From: Oscillospiraceae bacterium
Lineage (GTDB): Bacteria > Bacillota > Clostridia > Oscillospirales > Oscillospiraceae
Length of the DNA: 64,000 bases
Reading direction: 5' to 3'
NCBI GenBank assembly: GCA_015067845.1
Contig: SVLT01000003.1
Coordinates: 1-64,000 of the forward strand
Below the pieces are notes generated by a model. The model had not been told where the DNA came from, searched no databases, and saw nothing but the letters and a program-made list of their open reading frames with translations. A program made the position numbers and the translations under genes. Of this stretch, positions 41,927 to 49,606 are shown one piece after another. Within the stretch, counting starts at the first letter, position 1; every line of letters begins with the position of its first letter.

Positions 41927-42559
41927 TTAAACGGCATTTGTGCCGTCCAGATGCTGTTTGATGCGGCCCAGGATCATATCCAGTGCCACCAGGTTCTTGC
42001 CGCCCTCGGGGATGACCAGATTGGCGTATTTTTTGCTGGGCTCCACGTATTTTTCGTGCATAGGTTTGACGGTTGCCTGATACTGTGCAAGCACCGATTC
42101 CAGGGTGCGCCCACGCTTGGTCACATCCCGCTTGATGCGGCGGCAAAGCCGCACATCCGCGTCCGTGTCCACAAACAGGCGGATGTCCATAAGATCCCGC
42201 AGAGGCTCATTTTCGAAGATCAAAATGCCCTCCACGATGATCACGGGCTTGGGCTCTAACCGGATGGTCTCGTCGCTGCGGTTGTGCCGGGTGAAATCGT
42301 ACACCGGGCAGTCGATGGCCTGCCCGTTGCGCAGCTGCATCAGATGCTCTACCATCAGGCTGGTCTCGATGGCGTTCGGCTCGTCGTAGTTCAGGCCGCT
42401 GCGCTCCTCGAAGGTCAGCTCGTCGTGGCGTTTGTAGTAATTGTCGTGGCTCAGAACGGTGACCATGCCCTCAAACCGGGTCATGATGTTATTCATCAAA
42501 GTAGTTTTGCCGCTGCCGGTACCCCCGGCAATGCCGATGACGAGAATGTTCTCTGCCAT
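41927..42559 (-). CDS. udk: Uridine kinase
   Basis: 210 aa. Phosphorylates uridine/cytidine with ATP or GTP in pyrimidine salvage. P-loop GIAGGTGSGKTTL (about 8-20), LSHDNYYK (about 37-44), NYDEPNAIET (about 57-66), YDFTRHNR (about 87-94) and the IVEGILIFE strand (about 108-116). Length is standard. RBS AAGGAGG. The exonuclease gene upstream ends 11 bases before it, so the minus-strand genes from 43828 to 41464 form one probable operon. Confidence 0.94.
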   Translation of the reverse strand: MAENILVIGIAGGTGSGKTTLMNNIMTRFEGMVTVLSHDNYYKRHDELTFEERSGLNYDEPNAIETSLMVEHLMQLRNGQAIDCPVYDFTRHNRSDETIRLEPKPVIIVEGILIFENEPLRDLMDIRLFVDTDADVRLCRRIKRDVTKRGRTLESVLAQYQATVKPMHEKYVEPSKKYANLVIPEGGKNLVALDMILGRIKQHLDGTNAV

Positions 42560-42570
42560 ATGTCGCCTCC

Positions 42571-43257
42571 TTATAAGTACAGGGGTTGTCCCGGTTCAAA
42601 ACCCTGGGGCTTGTATGTAACCGAGCCGATGGGCTTGCCGTCAATGCCATATTTGGGACTGTATCCGAAAAGGTTTACATAACATTGTAAATCGTCCTTT
42701 TCTTCTTCCATTTTCTTCATGACCGCCAATGTGGCCAGCACATCATCCACCGCCCGGTGGGAATTGACCACCTTGCCGGCAAGGCCGTAGGCCTCGATGG
42801 CGTTGCACAGCTTGTGAGGATAGGCCCGGCGATCCTTGTAAACCGTTAAAAGATCCAGCTTGTCCTTGCCCTTCAGGATCATGGGGTCGCCGTCCCGAAG
42901 GAGCATATAATAAAGAAAACTCAGGTCAAAATGAGCGTTGTAGGCCAGAAGCAGGGTGTTTCCTGCCAGCATTTCCCCAATATCCCGGCAGACCCGGGTC
43001 TTTGACAGGCCACGCTCCAGAATGTCCTGGGTGGTGATGCCCGTCAGATTCTGGATCACCGGGGGCACGGAATTGCCCGGAGTCAGGCTCACCAGCTCGT
43101 CATATTCCCGGATCACCACCGGCTCGCCGTTTTGGCGCTCCACCACAATGGCGGCAAATTCGATGATCTCATCTCGGGAAAAGTGCAGACCGGTGGTCTC
43201 TGTGTCGAACAGCACCAGACGGTCATATTTTTCAAAAAGTGCGGAAAAATGTCCCAT
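42571..43257 (-). CDS. DEDDh 3'-5' exonuclease (DnaQ/PolC epsilon-like)
   Basis: 228 aa. ExoI motif VLFDTETTGLHFSRDEIIEFAAI (Asp and Glu), ExoII YNAHFDLSFLYYM, ExoIII HRAVDDVLATL (His and Asp): all four acidic residues and the His are present. Stand-alone proofreading-type exonuclease; the substrate (DNA or RNA) is unknown. The start at 43257 follows AAAGGAG; a TTG 18 bases upstream lies before that RBS. One base separates it from the CYTH gene stop. Confidence 0.9.
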   Translation of the reverse strand: MGHFSALFEKYDRLVLFDTETTGLHFSRDEIIEFAAIVVERQNGEPVVIREYDELVSLTPGNSVPPVIQNLTGITTQDILERGLSKTRVCRDIGEMLAGNTLLLAYNAHFDLSFLYYMLLRDGDPMILKGKDKLDLLTVYKDRRAYPHKLCNAIEAYGLAGKVVNSHRAVDDVLATLAVMKKMEEEKDDLQCYVNLFGYSPKYGIDGKPIGSVTYKPQGFEPGQPLYL

Positions 43258-43258
43258 A

Positions 43259-43828
43259 TTATTCTCCTTTGGCAAGCAGAGATGCCCGACGGAATTTGCT
43301 TTGGTTTTCCGGCTGTAAGTCGAATTTTGCCGCCAGGGATTTTGCCCATAAAACGGCCGCGTTTTCGTCTCCGGCCTTGAATTCCACTTCCACCTCGCAA
43401 AGGGGGATCTGCCGACCGCCGCCCATCAAAACGCCCTCATCCAATGCGATTTCCACGGTGCAGCCGGGGATCTCCACGGTTTTTGCCAACCGGGTGAACT
43501 TTGCGCCGCACACAGGGTGCAAAGCGTCAAAGGCGATGGGCTCCCGACCGGCTTTTTCGAACAGCTCCGCCACCGTTTTGGCACACCAATCGGCTTTTTT
43601 GTCCCACTCGCCCCGTCCGAAACCGGCGATGGGGGTCTTCATGGTGCAGACGGAAACGCCGTTTTCCATACGGCAGCGCAGGGTGCAATGCTTGGCTGAC
43701 AGCGCGCTGTCCCGGGTGTCGAAATAAGTGGTTTCCATGGAAATCCTTTCCCAATTTTCCCACATTTGGCGGATTGCCGCCAGCTTTTCCGGGGCAGCGG
43801 CGTATTTCAGTTCAAATTCCCGTCCCAT
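43259..43828 (-). CDS. CYTH domain phosphatase/triphosphatase
   Basis: 189 aa. The CYTH signature ExExK is at the start (EFELK, Glu4-Lys8), followed by TTYFDTRDSALSAKHCTLRCRME and later GCTVEIALDEGVLMGG and LCEVEVEFKAGD with further acidic tunnel residues. CYTH proteins hydrolyse triphosphates (inorganic triphosphate, thiamine triphosphate) or, rarely, make cAMP; the length and ExExK favour a triphosphatase. First gene of the minus-strand group. Confidence 0.88.
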   Translation of the reverse strand: MGREFELKYAAAPEKLAAIRQMWENWERISMETTYFDTRDSALSAKHCTLRCRMENGVSVCTMKTPIAGFGRGEWDKKADWCAKTVAELFEKAGREPIAFDALHPVCGAKFTRLAKTVEIPGCTVEIALDEGVLMGGGRQIPLCEVEVEFKAGDENAAVLWAKSLAAKFDLQPENQSKFRRASLLAKGE

Positions 43829-43901
43829 AGGCCGCCTCTTTTCCTCATTTTTTGCATTATATCAATTTTTCCGGGAAAAGTAAAGCAGGATGCTGAAAAA
43901 A

Positions 43902-44073
43902 CACCTTCCCCCGGGGGGAAGGTGTCACCGCCTCAGGCGGTGACGGAAGAGGAATGCGGGCGAGCATCTATAAATATGGAAAATGTATAGGCATATTTCT
44001 ATGCTGGTTCTGCCGCCGTTCCTCTCCCGGCTTTTTGCTTCGCAAAAAGCCACCCTCCCCCCGGGGGAGGGTT
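43902..44073. repeat. Intergenic repeat, family B2
   Basis: Starts CACCTTCCCCCGGGGGGAAG and ends CCACCCTCCCCCCGGGGGAG, with GGAAGAGGAATGCGGGCGAG and TGCCGCCGTTCCTCTCCCG in the core. Confidence 0.75.
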
Positions 44074-44105
44074 AAAAAGTAAGCGATTAAAATAGGGGTG
44101 ACAAA

Positions 44106-44777
44106 ATGCGGCGGATATTGTCCATAATTTTATGCTTCAGCCTGTTGGCTATTCCTACAGCCCGGGCGGAGGAAACAAAACATGTTGCCCTGACCTTCGA
44201 TGACGGCCCGTCGGGGCGTTTCACCCGTCGGCTTTTGCAGGGACTGGAAGAACGGGATGTGCAGGCCACATTTTTGCTGTGCGGATACCGATTAAAAATC
44301 TATCCGGAGCTGGCCCGGCAGATCTTCGATGCCGGGCATGAGATCGGTCTGCACGGTTACAGCCATGACAACATGGCCGCCATGACCGACTGGGAGATCA
44401 CCAAAGAGATCGTGAACACGGAAAAACTGCTCCCGGAGGGCTGCACCCCTGCGTTTTTGCGTCCGCCGGGGGGAAACGCAACGGCGGTGGTATCCCGTGT
44501 AGCGAAACGAAAGGGCCTTGCCCTGCTCTTATGGTCTGTAGACCCCCGGGATTGGGCGGTGCACGACGCGGCGGCGGTGGAAGCGGCGGTGATCAGCCAG
44601 GTACAGGATGGAGATGTGATTCTGCTGCACGACCTTTCCGATTCTTCCGTGGATGCGGCTCTTGCCATCGTTGACCGATTGCATCAAGAGGGCTTTACCT
44701 TTGTCACCGCGTCCCGTCTGGCCCAGCTTCGGGGCACGAAGATCACGCCGGGACAAACCTATCTGTCTTTTCCTTGA
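44106..44777 (+). CDS. NodB-type polysaccharide deacetylase, secreted
   Basis: 223 aa. Signal peptide MRRILSIILCFSLLAIPTARA (about 1-21), then NodB motif 1 ALTFDDGPSG (about 29-38), motif 2 GLHGYSHDNM (about 79-88, the metal His pair), motif 3 LRPPGGN (about 117-123), motif 4 WSVDPRDW and motif 5 ILLHD (about 178-182). All catalytic motifs are present, so it should remove acetyl groups from peptidoglycan or another cell-wall polymer. In a spore former it may act in cortex modification (PdaA/PdaB-like), but it is not in a sporulation operon. Confidence 0.92.
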   Translation: MRRILSIILCFSLLAIPTARAEETKHVALTFDDGPSGRFTRRLLQGLEERDVQATFLLCGYRLKIYPELARQIFDAGHEIGLHGYSHDNMAAMTDWEITKEIVNTEKLLPEGCTPAFLRPPGGNATAVVSRVAKRKGLALLLWSVDPRDWAVHDAAAVEAAVISQVQDGDVILLHDLSDSSVDAALAIVDRLHQEGFTFVTASRLAQLRGTKITPGQTYLSFP

Positions 44778-44802
44778 CACCGTTTTCCCTGTTTGCTATA
44801 CT
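44774..44802 (+). promoter_or_regulatory. Sigma-A promoter of dCMP deaminase
   Basis: TTGACA (44774-44779, overlapping the previous stop codon), 17-bp spacer, TATACT (44797-44802), 23 bases before the start. Confidence 0.85.
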
Positions 44803-44825
44803 AGACAAAAAAGGGAGGATTTGCC

Positions 44826-45317
44826 ATGAAACGCACGGATTATATCAGTTGGGACGAATATTTTATGGGCATCGCCATGCTGGCGGCCAAGCGGAGCAAG
44901 GATCCCAGCACCCAGGTGGGCGCCTGCATCGTGTCCCAGGATAATATTATTATTTCCACCGGCTACAACGGTATGCCCAAGGGCTGTTCCGACGATGAGT
45001 TCCCCTGGGGTCGTGAGGGAGACGACACCAAGTACCCCTATGTGGTCCACGCGGAGCTGAACGCCATCCTCAACGCCAACGGCCGTGACCTGCGGGGCAG
45101 CCGGGTGTATGTAGCGCTATTTCCCTGCAACGAGTGCGCCAAGGCGATCATCCAGAGCGGCGTGAAGGAAGTGGTGTATTTGTCCGATAAGTACAAGGAC
45201 AGCATGGAAAACATCGCCTCCAAGCGGATGCTCACCGCCGCCGGGGTGAAATTCACGAGACTGAACAGCAAGCTCAAAGATTTGACCATCAGCTTCGTCC
45301 CGGAAGAGGAGAAATAA
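44826..45317 (+). CDS. dCMP deaminase (ComEB-like)
   Basis: 163 aa. Zinc-dependent cytidine deaminase fold: HAELNAIL (about 77-84) with zinc His and proton-shuttling Glu, and PCNECAKAI (about 100-108) with the two zinc Cys. MGIAMLAAKRSKDPSTQVGACIV at the N-terminus is typical for dCMP deaminase, which makes dUMP for thymidylate synthesis. RBS GGGAGG. Monocistronic, with its own promoter. Confidence 0.93.
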   Translation: MKRTDYISWDEYFMGIAMLAAKRSKDPSTQVGACIVSQDNIIISTGYNGMPKGCSDDEFPWGREGDDTKYPYVVHAELNAILNANGRDLRGSRVYVALFPCNECAKAIIQSGVKEVVYLSDKYKDSMENIASKRMLTAAGVKFTRLNSKLKDLTISFVPEEEK

Positions 45318-45440
45318 AAAAACTTCCCCCTGGGGGGAAGGTGCCGAACGGATGTGAGGCGGATGAGGGGTAGTCTTATTGCCCCTCACCCGTCTTTTTG
45401 CTTCGCAAAAATCCACCCTCCCCCTTGGGGGAGGGTTATA
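45318..45440. repeat. Intergenic repeat, shortened family B
   Basis: Starts AACTTCCCCCTGGGGGGAAG and ends CACCCTCCCCCTTGGGGGAG, with a GATGAGGGGTAGTC/GCCCCTCACCCGTC core. Converging genes flank it, so it may double as a terminator. Confidence 0.65.
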
Positions 45441-45441
45441 T

Positions 45442-45822
45442 TTATGTCTTCTTCTGGAATTTTTCCCTACATTTGGGGCAGGTGATCATGATCTTGCCCT
45501 TGCCCCGGGGCACACGCACCGGCTGGCGGCATTTGGGGCAGTCGAAATACCGGTGCTGGCGGTCCTTGATTCGGTCGAGAAGCATCAAAAATCGGCGGTT
45601 TTCCCGATACCGCTTGTAGGTGTTCCGGGAAAAGGTGCGGAAAATGGCCCAGATCATCAGAATATAAGAGACCGTGGTCAGTCCAAGATTGACCGGCGGG
45701 AAGTTGATGAACACAGAAACCAGACACACCGCCACGCCTGCGCCCAAAATCCACATATTCAGTTTGTCCGTGCCGTAGCGGCCGGCCATGAAGCGCGCCA
45801 GCGCCTGCTTGATTCGGTTCAT
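45442..45822 (-). CDS. Two-TM protein with C-terminal zinc ribbon
   Basis: 126 aa. Two membrane spans (about 22-40 and 47-64), a basic cytoplasmic stretch (RNTYKRYRENRRFLMLLDRIKDRQHRYF) and a C-terminal zinc ribbon with CPKC and ITCPKC pairs (about 95-98 and 114-119). Similar small proteins are widespread in Clostridia with no known role. RBS GGGTG. Confidence 0.8.
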   Translation of the reverse strand: MNRIKQALARFMAGRYGTDKLNMWILGAGVAVCLVSVFINFPPVNLGLTTVSYILMIWAIFRTFSRNTYKRYRENRRFLMLLDRIKDRQHRYFDCPKCRQPVRVPRGKGKIMITCPKCREKFQKKT

Positions 45823-45854
45823 AGAAAATCACCCTTTTTCTTAGTAGCACTGCA

Positions 45855-45998
45855 AAGCCTTCCCCTTGAGGGGAAGGTGGCAAAAATCTTTGATCTTTGA
45901 CGGATGAGGTGGCGTTCTGAAAGGCTCATAACAGTTGCTTTGCAACCTACACCTCATCAGTCACCTGCGGTGACAGCTTCTCCTCGAGGAGAAGCCTC
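45855..45998. repeat. Intergenic repeat, family B1
   Basis: Starts AAGCCTTCCCCTTGAGGGGA and ends TTCTCCTCGAGGAGAAGCCT, with GGATGAGGTGGCGTTC and ACACCTCATCAGTCACC inside. Confidence 0.75.
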
Positions 45999-46065
45999 TT
46001 TAATTATAGGCCAAAATTTCCATACATGCAACCAAACCCAGGTAAAATTTACGGATTGTTTAATT

Positions 46066-46308
46066 TTAATACCGCAGACAGCGTTGCAGGCGCTTCTCCG
46101 CCCTGTGCAATGTGCGGCAGACGGTGCTTTTGTTTACGCCCCGCTCCTGGGCAATCTGACATATATTCAAGCCCTGAAAATAATATGCCAGCACCGTTTC
46201 CCGCTGCAGGGGTGTCAGCTCCTGCTCGATGACATTTTTCACCCGTTTCAGCTGCACCTGCCGGGGCAGACGGGGCCCCTGATAGTCATTAAAGAGTGTA
46301 TTTTTCAC
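46066..46308 (-). CDS. Sigma-70 region 4-like HTH protein
   Basis: 80 aa. From about residue 29 to the end it reads ELTPLQRETVLAYYFQGLNICQIAQERGVNKSTVCRTLHRAEKRLQ, a complete sigma-70 region 4 helix-turn-helix, but no region 2 is present. The first 28 residues (MKNTLFNDYQGPRLPRQ...) are not recognised. It overlaps the end of the upstream coil protein by 20 bases. Such region-4-only proteins act as small DNA-binding regulators or as half of a split sigma factor. Confidence 0.8.
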   Translation of the reverse strand: MKNTLFNDYQGPRLPRQVQLKRVKNVIEQELTPLQRETVLAYYFQGLNICQIAQERGVNKSTVCRTLHRAEKRLQRCLRY

Positions 46309-46525
46309 TGCGGTAGTACCCCCTTTCGTAGTAATGTGCGGTCAGCTCCGCTAGTTCGTTCATTTGGGTGAGCATGGGTGTCAGCTCCAGGATCCGCCGT
46401 TTCAGATGCCAGATCTCCTCCGGATCCTCCGCTGCCGCCAGTTCCTGCCGAAGCCGGCGCAGGCGTGTCCGGAGCAGCGCTGCGGATCTTTCGTATTCCC
46501 GGCTCATTTCCTGCAAGGACAGCAT
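46289..46525 (-). CDS. Small coiled-coil protein of the region-4 cluster
   Basis: 78 aa if started at ATG 46525 (MLSLQEMSREYERS...). Almost entirely helical and charged, with a heptad-rich stretch ALLRTRLRRLRQELAAAE and IWHLKRRILELTPMLTQMNEL, ending HYYERGYYRSEKYTL. No family recognised. It overlaps the upstream 48-aa zinc-ribbon gene by 22 bases and the downstream sigma-region-4 gene by 20 bases, which points to three co-translated genes. The RBS is weak (AAAAAAG). Confidence 0.65.
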   Translation of the reverse strand: MLSLQEMSREYERSAALLRTRLRRLRQELAAAEDPEEIWHLKRRILELTPMLTQMNELAELTAHYYERGYYRSEKYTL

Positions 46526-46650
46526 CTTTTTTCGCACCGGATACAAATCAGGCTGGGGGCGTACAGTTCGCCGCCGCACTCCGGGCAAAAGGCGGCAGGC
46601 TTTTGGGCTTGGGTGTCTATGTATAAAACAGGTTCTATTTTGGTTAACAT
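46504..46650 (-). CDS. 48-aa zinc-ribbon protein heading the region-4 cluster
   Basis: ATG at 46650 preceded by AAGAGGAGGAAATGTT, the best RBS of the cluster. The short protein starts MLTKIEPVLYIDTQAQ and then has FCPECGGELYAPSLICIRC and CCPC: two CxxC pairs about 17 residues apart, fitting one zinc ribbon. It ends in a TGA inside the next gene. No family is recognised; it is short, but the RBS and the Cys spacing support it. Confidence 0.65.
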   Translation of the reverse strand: MLTKIEPVLYIDTQAQKPAAFCPECGGELYAPSLICIRCEKRCCPCRK

Positions 46651-46798
46651 AACATTTCCTCCTCTTTGGTATGATGGGATCACGCTCCTATTGTATTACA
46701 CGGATTGTGTGATGTCCGTCGAAACGTGTATGCGGCAAAATACACCAAACTTTTCTGCACAAGTTTGCTATGCTGTGTTCACAATTCTGATTTGATGT

Positions 46799-46842
46799 TG
46801 TAGGGGCGGCGTTTTGCCGCCCGAAACGGGACGGAAAACCCG
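46799..46842. repeat. Family C palindrome
   Basis: TGTAGGGGCGGCGTTTTGCC with GGCGGC/GCCGCC arms, in the divergent gap before the XRE regulator. The rest of the gap (46651-46798) is AT-richer and must hold promoters for the cluster and the regulator; I cannot define them well. Confidence 0.6.
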
Positions 46843-46868
46843 TCTCTGGGTTTCAGGGGAGGGATACT

Positions 46869-47207
46869 ATGTTAGGTGCGCGGATCGCGGCGTTGCGCCG
46901 GGCGGCTGGCTGGAGCCAGGGGCAACTGGCGGAATTATTGCAGGTCAGTCCCAGCGCCGTGGGAATGTACGAGCAGGGCCGCCGGGAGCCCTCCGGGGAG
47001 ATTTTGGTGGCCATGAGCCGACTGTTCCATGTAACGGTGGATTATCTGCTGACAGGCTCTCCCACACCGGAGGAACTGCAAACGGCAGAATCGGCAATGG
47101 ACAATCTGCTGGCAGATGCGGACAACCGCCTGGAAAGCCGACCGAAACGCCCCCTCTCCCGGGAAGAACTGGCGGTAATTTTTGCTGCTTTACTGATGGG
47201 GAATTAA
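46869..47207 (+). CDS. XRE family transcriptional regulator
   Basis: 112 aa. N-terminal HTH: LGARIAALRRAAGWSQGQLAELLQVSPSAVGMYEQGRREPSGEIL (about 2-46), followed by LFHVTVDYLLTG, the usual end of a Cro/CI domain. The C-terminal 50 residues are an acidic/basic tail. It is divergent from the zinc-ribbon/coil/region-4 cluster, so it may control it; this is inferred from position. Confidence 0.88.
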   Translation: MLGARIAALRRAAGWSQGQLAELLQVSPSAVGMYEQGRREPSGEILVAMSRLFHVTVDYLLTGSPTPEELQTAESAMDNLLADADNRLESRPKRPLSREELAVIFAALLMGN

Positions 47208-47372
47208 AGCCTTCTCCTTGAGGAGAAGGTGGCAAAAATCTTTGATTTTTGCCGGATGTGGTGGTGTCGCGCAAGCGACAAGGAATTTTTTACGGCTGTT
47301 TCACAGCCTACACCTCATCAGTCATTTGCTCGTGTCTCGCAAATGCCAGCTTCCCCTCAAGGGGAAGCCTTT
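47208..47372. repeat. Intergenic repeat, family B1, plus family C remnant
   Basis: Starts AAGCCTTCTCCTTGAGGAGA and ends TTCCCCTCAAGGGGAAGCC. GGGCGGCAGGTTGCCGCCCC of family C follows at 47374-47394. Confidence 0.75.
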
Positions 47373-47396
47373 CGGGCGGCAGGTTGCCGCCCCTAC

Positions 47397-47425
47397 TTGA
47401 CGAAATTTTCGATCTGGGTTATGAT
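47397..47425 (+). promoter_or_regulatory. tadA: Sigma-A promoter of tadA
   Basis: TTGACG (47397-47402), 17-bp spacer, TATGAT (47420-47425), 27 bases before the GTG start. Confidence 0.75.
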
Positions 47426-47451
47426 AGAAAAAACGCCAAGGGGGTGGACCT

Positions 47452-47937
47452 GTGGAAGATATGGAACTGATGAAAGCCGCGCTGGAGCTGGCAAAGGAAG
47501 CGCGCGATGCCGGTGAAGTGCCGGTGGGCTGCGTCATCGCTCGGGGCGGCGAGATCGTCGGCCGGGGACGCAACCGCCGGGAAGAGGGCAAAAATGCCCT
47601 GGCCCATGCGGAGATCGAAGCCATCCACGATGCCTGTAACAATCTGGGTGGCTGGCGGCTGTGGGACTGCACCCTGTATGTGACTCTGGAGCCCTGTCCC
47701 ATGTGCGCCGGTGCCATCGTCAACGCCCGGATCCCCCGGGTGGTTTTCGGCGCGGCGGATAAAAAATGCGGTGCCTGCGGCTCGGTGTGTGACATTTTCT
47801 CCATGGATTTCAACCATCACCCGTCTGCGGAGCAGGGACTTCTGGAAGAAGAATCCTCTGCTTTACTTTCGGAATTTTTCCAAAATTTGCGGCTGGAATT
47901 GCGGGAGCGCCCCAAATGGCGTCCCCAAGGACGATAA
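47452..47937 (+). CDS. tadA: tRNA adenosine(34) deaminase TadA
   Basis: 161 aa. Deaminates A34 of tRNA-Arg(ACG) to inosine. HAEIEAIHDA (zinc His and catalytic Glu, about 53-62) and EPCPMCAGAIVNARI (zinc Cys pair, about 83-97) are the TadA signatures; GEVPVGCVIARGGEIVGRGRN precedes them. I take the GTG start at 47452 after AAGGGGGTGG; an ATG three codons on is also possible. Confidence 0.95.
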   Translation: MEDMELMKAALELAKEARDAGEVPVGCVIARGGEIVGRGRNRREEGKNALAHAEIEAIHDACNNLGGWRLWDCTLYVTLEPCPMCAGAIVNARIPRVVFGAADKKCGACGSVCDIFSMDFNHHPSAEQGLLEEESSALLSEFFQNLRLELRERPKWRPQGR

Positions 47938-47939
47938 AC

Positions 47940-47976
47940 AAATGGCCTGTTGCAATAAGCAACAGGCCATTTTTGT
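47940..47976 (+). terminator. Terminator of tadA
   Basis: AAATGGCCTGTTGC, loop AATAA, GCAACAGGCCATTTTT: a perfect 14-bp stem. Confidence 0.93.
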
Positions 47977-47986
47977 ATATGAAAGC

Positions 47987-48113
47987 ATATGTCATCGCGA
48001 GGAGGGCGAATGCCCGACGTGGCGATCTCCTGGTACAATATCGCAAATCGGTAGACACTACCGGGAGATTGCCACGGTCCCCTGGCTACGCTCAGGGTCC
48101 CTCGCAATGACAT
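47987..48113. repeat. Intergenic repeat, family A
   Basis: Starts ATGTCATCGCGAGGAGGGCG and ends GTCCCTCGCAATGACATGG. It ends just before the spoIIP RBS. Confidence 0.75.
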
Positions 48114-48135
48114 GGAGAATTTAGGGGGGGTTATG

Positions 48136-49125
48136 ATGTTTCAACGGAAGGAAGTTCTCTCCATCGGCGTTTGCGCGGTGGTGCTGGCGCTGATCCTGCG
48201 CCTTCTGTCTGCGATAGGCATCCAGCCCCTGCAGAATGGGGATATGCTGTCCTTTCTTGTGTATCTGCAAACGGGACGGGTGGTCCGTTATCCCAGCGCA
48301 TCCGCCCCGGAAACGCCCCGTCCCACCGCGCCAAACCCAACAAATCCCCAGACGCAGACGCCCTCCGGGCTGGTTCTCACCGCCGCGGATGCAGAAGCGG
48401 TAAAATTAAATGACCTTGTTGGCTATGGGCCGAACATCCAGGAATTACTGCTCTCCCAGTTAAATTGGGATTTAACCGGAAGTCAGCCCACGGTGCTGAT
48501 CATCCACACCCACGCCACGGAGAGCTACACCAAAGAGCCGGGGCAGATCTACGAGGAGGACAGCGACTACCGTACCTTCAACGCGTCGTATAATATGGTC
48601 TCCATCGGCGAGGAGTTGGCCCGTGTGCTCACCGCCGGGGGGATCTCCGTGCTTCATGACCGCACCCTCCACGACTATCCCTCCTATAACGGCTCCTACG
48701 ACCACGCCCGGCAGACCATCCGGGCTTATTTGGAGGCGTTTCCGTCTATCTGCATGGTCATCGACCTGCACAGGGATGCTCTGGATTTTGAGGAAGAGCC
48801 CCAGCTCACCACCATGGCCACCGTGGGTACCCAGTCCAGCGCTCAGCTCATGCTGGTAGCCGGGACGGATCACAATGTTTCCTACACCGGATGGCAGGAA
48901 AATCTGGCCCTTGGGGTCAAATTGACGGCGGTACTGGAAAAAATGTATCCCGGCATCACCCGGCCCATCCAGCTCAGGCCCCAGCGGTTCAATCTGGATA
49001 TGACGGCGGGGAGTATTTTGGTGGAGGTGGGGGCGAACGGGGATACCCACACCCAGGCCGTAGTGGCGGTCCGCGCCCTTGGCGCGGCGATTCTTGCTAT
49101 GGCAGAGGGAGTGAATTTAGAATAG
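48136..49125 (+). CDS. spoIIP: Stage II sporulation protein P (SpoIIP)
   Basis: 329 aa. Peptidoglycan amidase/endopeptidase of the DMP complex (SpoIID-SpoIIM-SpoIIP) that drives engulfment. N-terminal membrane anchor (about 10-30, VLSIGVCAVVLALILRLL), a Pro/Thr-rich linker, then the amidase domain: VLIIHTHATESY (about 117-128, zinc His), GISVLHDRTLHDYPSYNGSYDHAR, CMVIDLHRDAL (about 206-216) and LVEVGANGDT. The start is ATG 48136 (or 48133) after AGGGGGGG; an ATG 24 bases earlier lies in the repeat and is rejected. Confidence 0.93.
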   Translation: MFQRKEVLSIGVCAVVLALILRLLSAIGIQPLQNGDMLSFLVYLQTGRVVRYPSASAPETPRPTAPNPTNPQTQTPSGLVLTAADAEAVKLNDLVGYGPNIQELLLSQLNWDLTGSQPTVLIIHTHATESYTKEPGQIYEEDSDYRTFNASYNMVSIGEELARVLTAGGISVLHDRTLHDYPSYNGSYDHARQTIRAYLEAFPSICMVIDLHRDALDFEEEPQLTTMATVGTQSSAQLMLVAGTDHNVSYTGWQENLALGVKLTAVLEKMYPGITRPIQLRPQRFNLDMTAGSILVEVGANGDTHTQAVVAVRALGAAILAMAEGVNLE

Positions 49126-49127
49126 TA

Positions 49128-49200
49128 GGGGGCGGCGCCCACGACGCCCCGCGGTGAACAAGTTGGGCATTTCGGGACGTCCAAGGGGCCGTCCCCTACA
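49128..49200. repeat. Family C palindrome (long form remnant)
   Basis: GTAGGGGGCGGCGCCCACGA to GGGGCCGTCCCCTACAAAG, resembling the 19.6-kb element. GACACTGGTGTGGCAATGAT of family A follows. Confidence 0.65.
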
Positions 49201-49225
49201 AAGCATGACACTGGTGTGGCAATGA

Positions 49226-49606
49226 TCACAGCACGCTCCACCATCTCAGGGCGTGGGATTCATCGATGGCCTCGGACAATTCCGCAAGGGCATAGCAGGC
49301 GGATGCGAATTCCACCTCCAAGCGCCGGGCCTGAAACAGCTCCAGCTGGGAAAACAGATTTTGCACCTGCTCCACCGGCTCGTGGTCGGTAAAGGACGCC
49401 CAAAAACGCCGGTAATTCTGCCATTTTTCCCGACTTTTCGCCAACTGTTTTTCTGCCGCTGTCCAGTTGCCGGCCATGGCAAACTGACCGGCTTCTTCCA
49501 AACCGGTGGAAAATTCCTCATGGAAATCCCGGCTGACAAACAGCATTGTCAACCCCAAAGCCAGCAAAATCACCAACAGCCCAACGCCGATCCAAAGTCT
49601 GCTCAT
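49226..49606 (-). CDS. DUF4363 family protein
   Basis: 126 aa. N-terminal membrane span (about 3-22, LWIGVGLLVILLALGLTMLFV) and a helical extracytoplasmic domain (FSTGLEEAGQFAMAGNWTAAEKQLAKSREKW...) with the tetratricopeptide-like Trp pattern of DUF4363. It starts at ATG 49606, overlapping the DUF421 stop (ATGA). In Clostridia, DUF4363 genes commonly follow DUF421 genes; both are considered envelope or spore-membrane proteins, without a known biochemical role. Confidence 0.85.
   Translation of the reverse strand: MSRLWIGVGLLVILLALGLTMLFVSRDFHEEFSTGLEEAGQFAMAGNWTAAEKQLAKSREKWQNYRRFWASFTDHEPVEQVQNLFSQLELFQARRLEVEFASACYALAELSEAIDESHALRWWSVL

Noticed and set aside
48112..48132. ATG at 48112 as spoIIP start
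   Set aside because: It is part of the family A repeat end (GCAATGACATGG) and precedes the real RBS.
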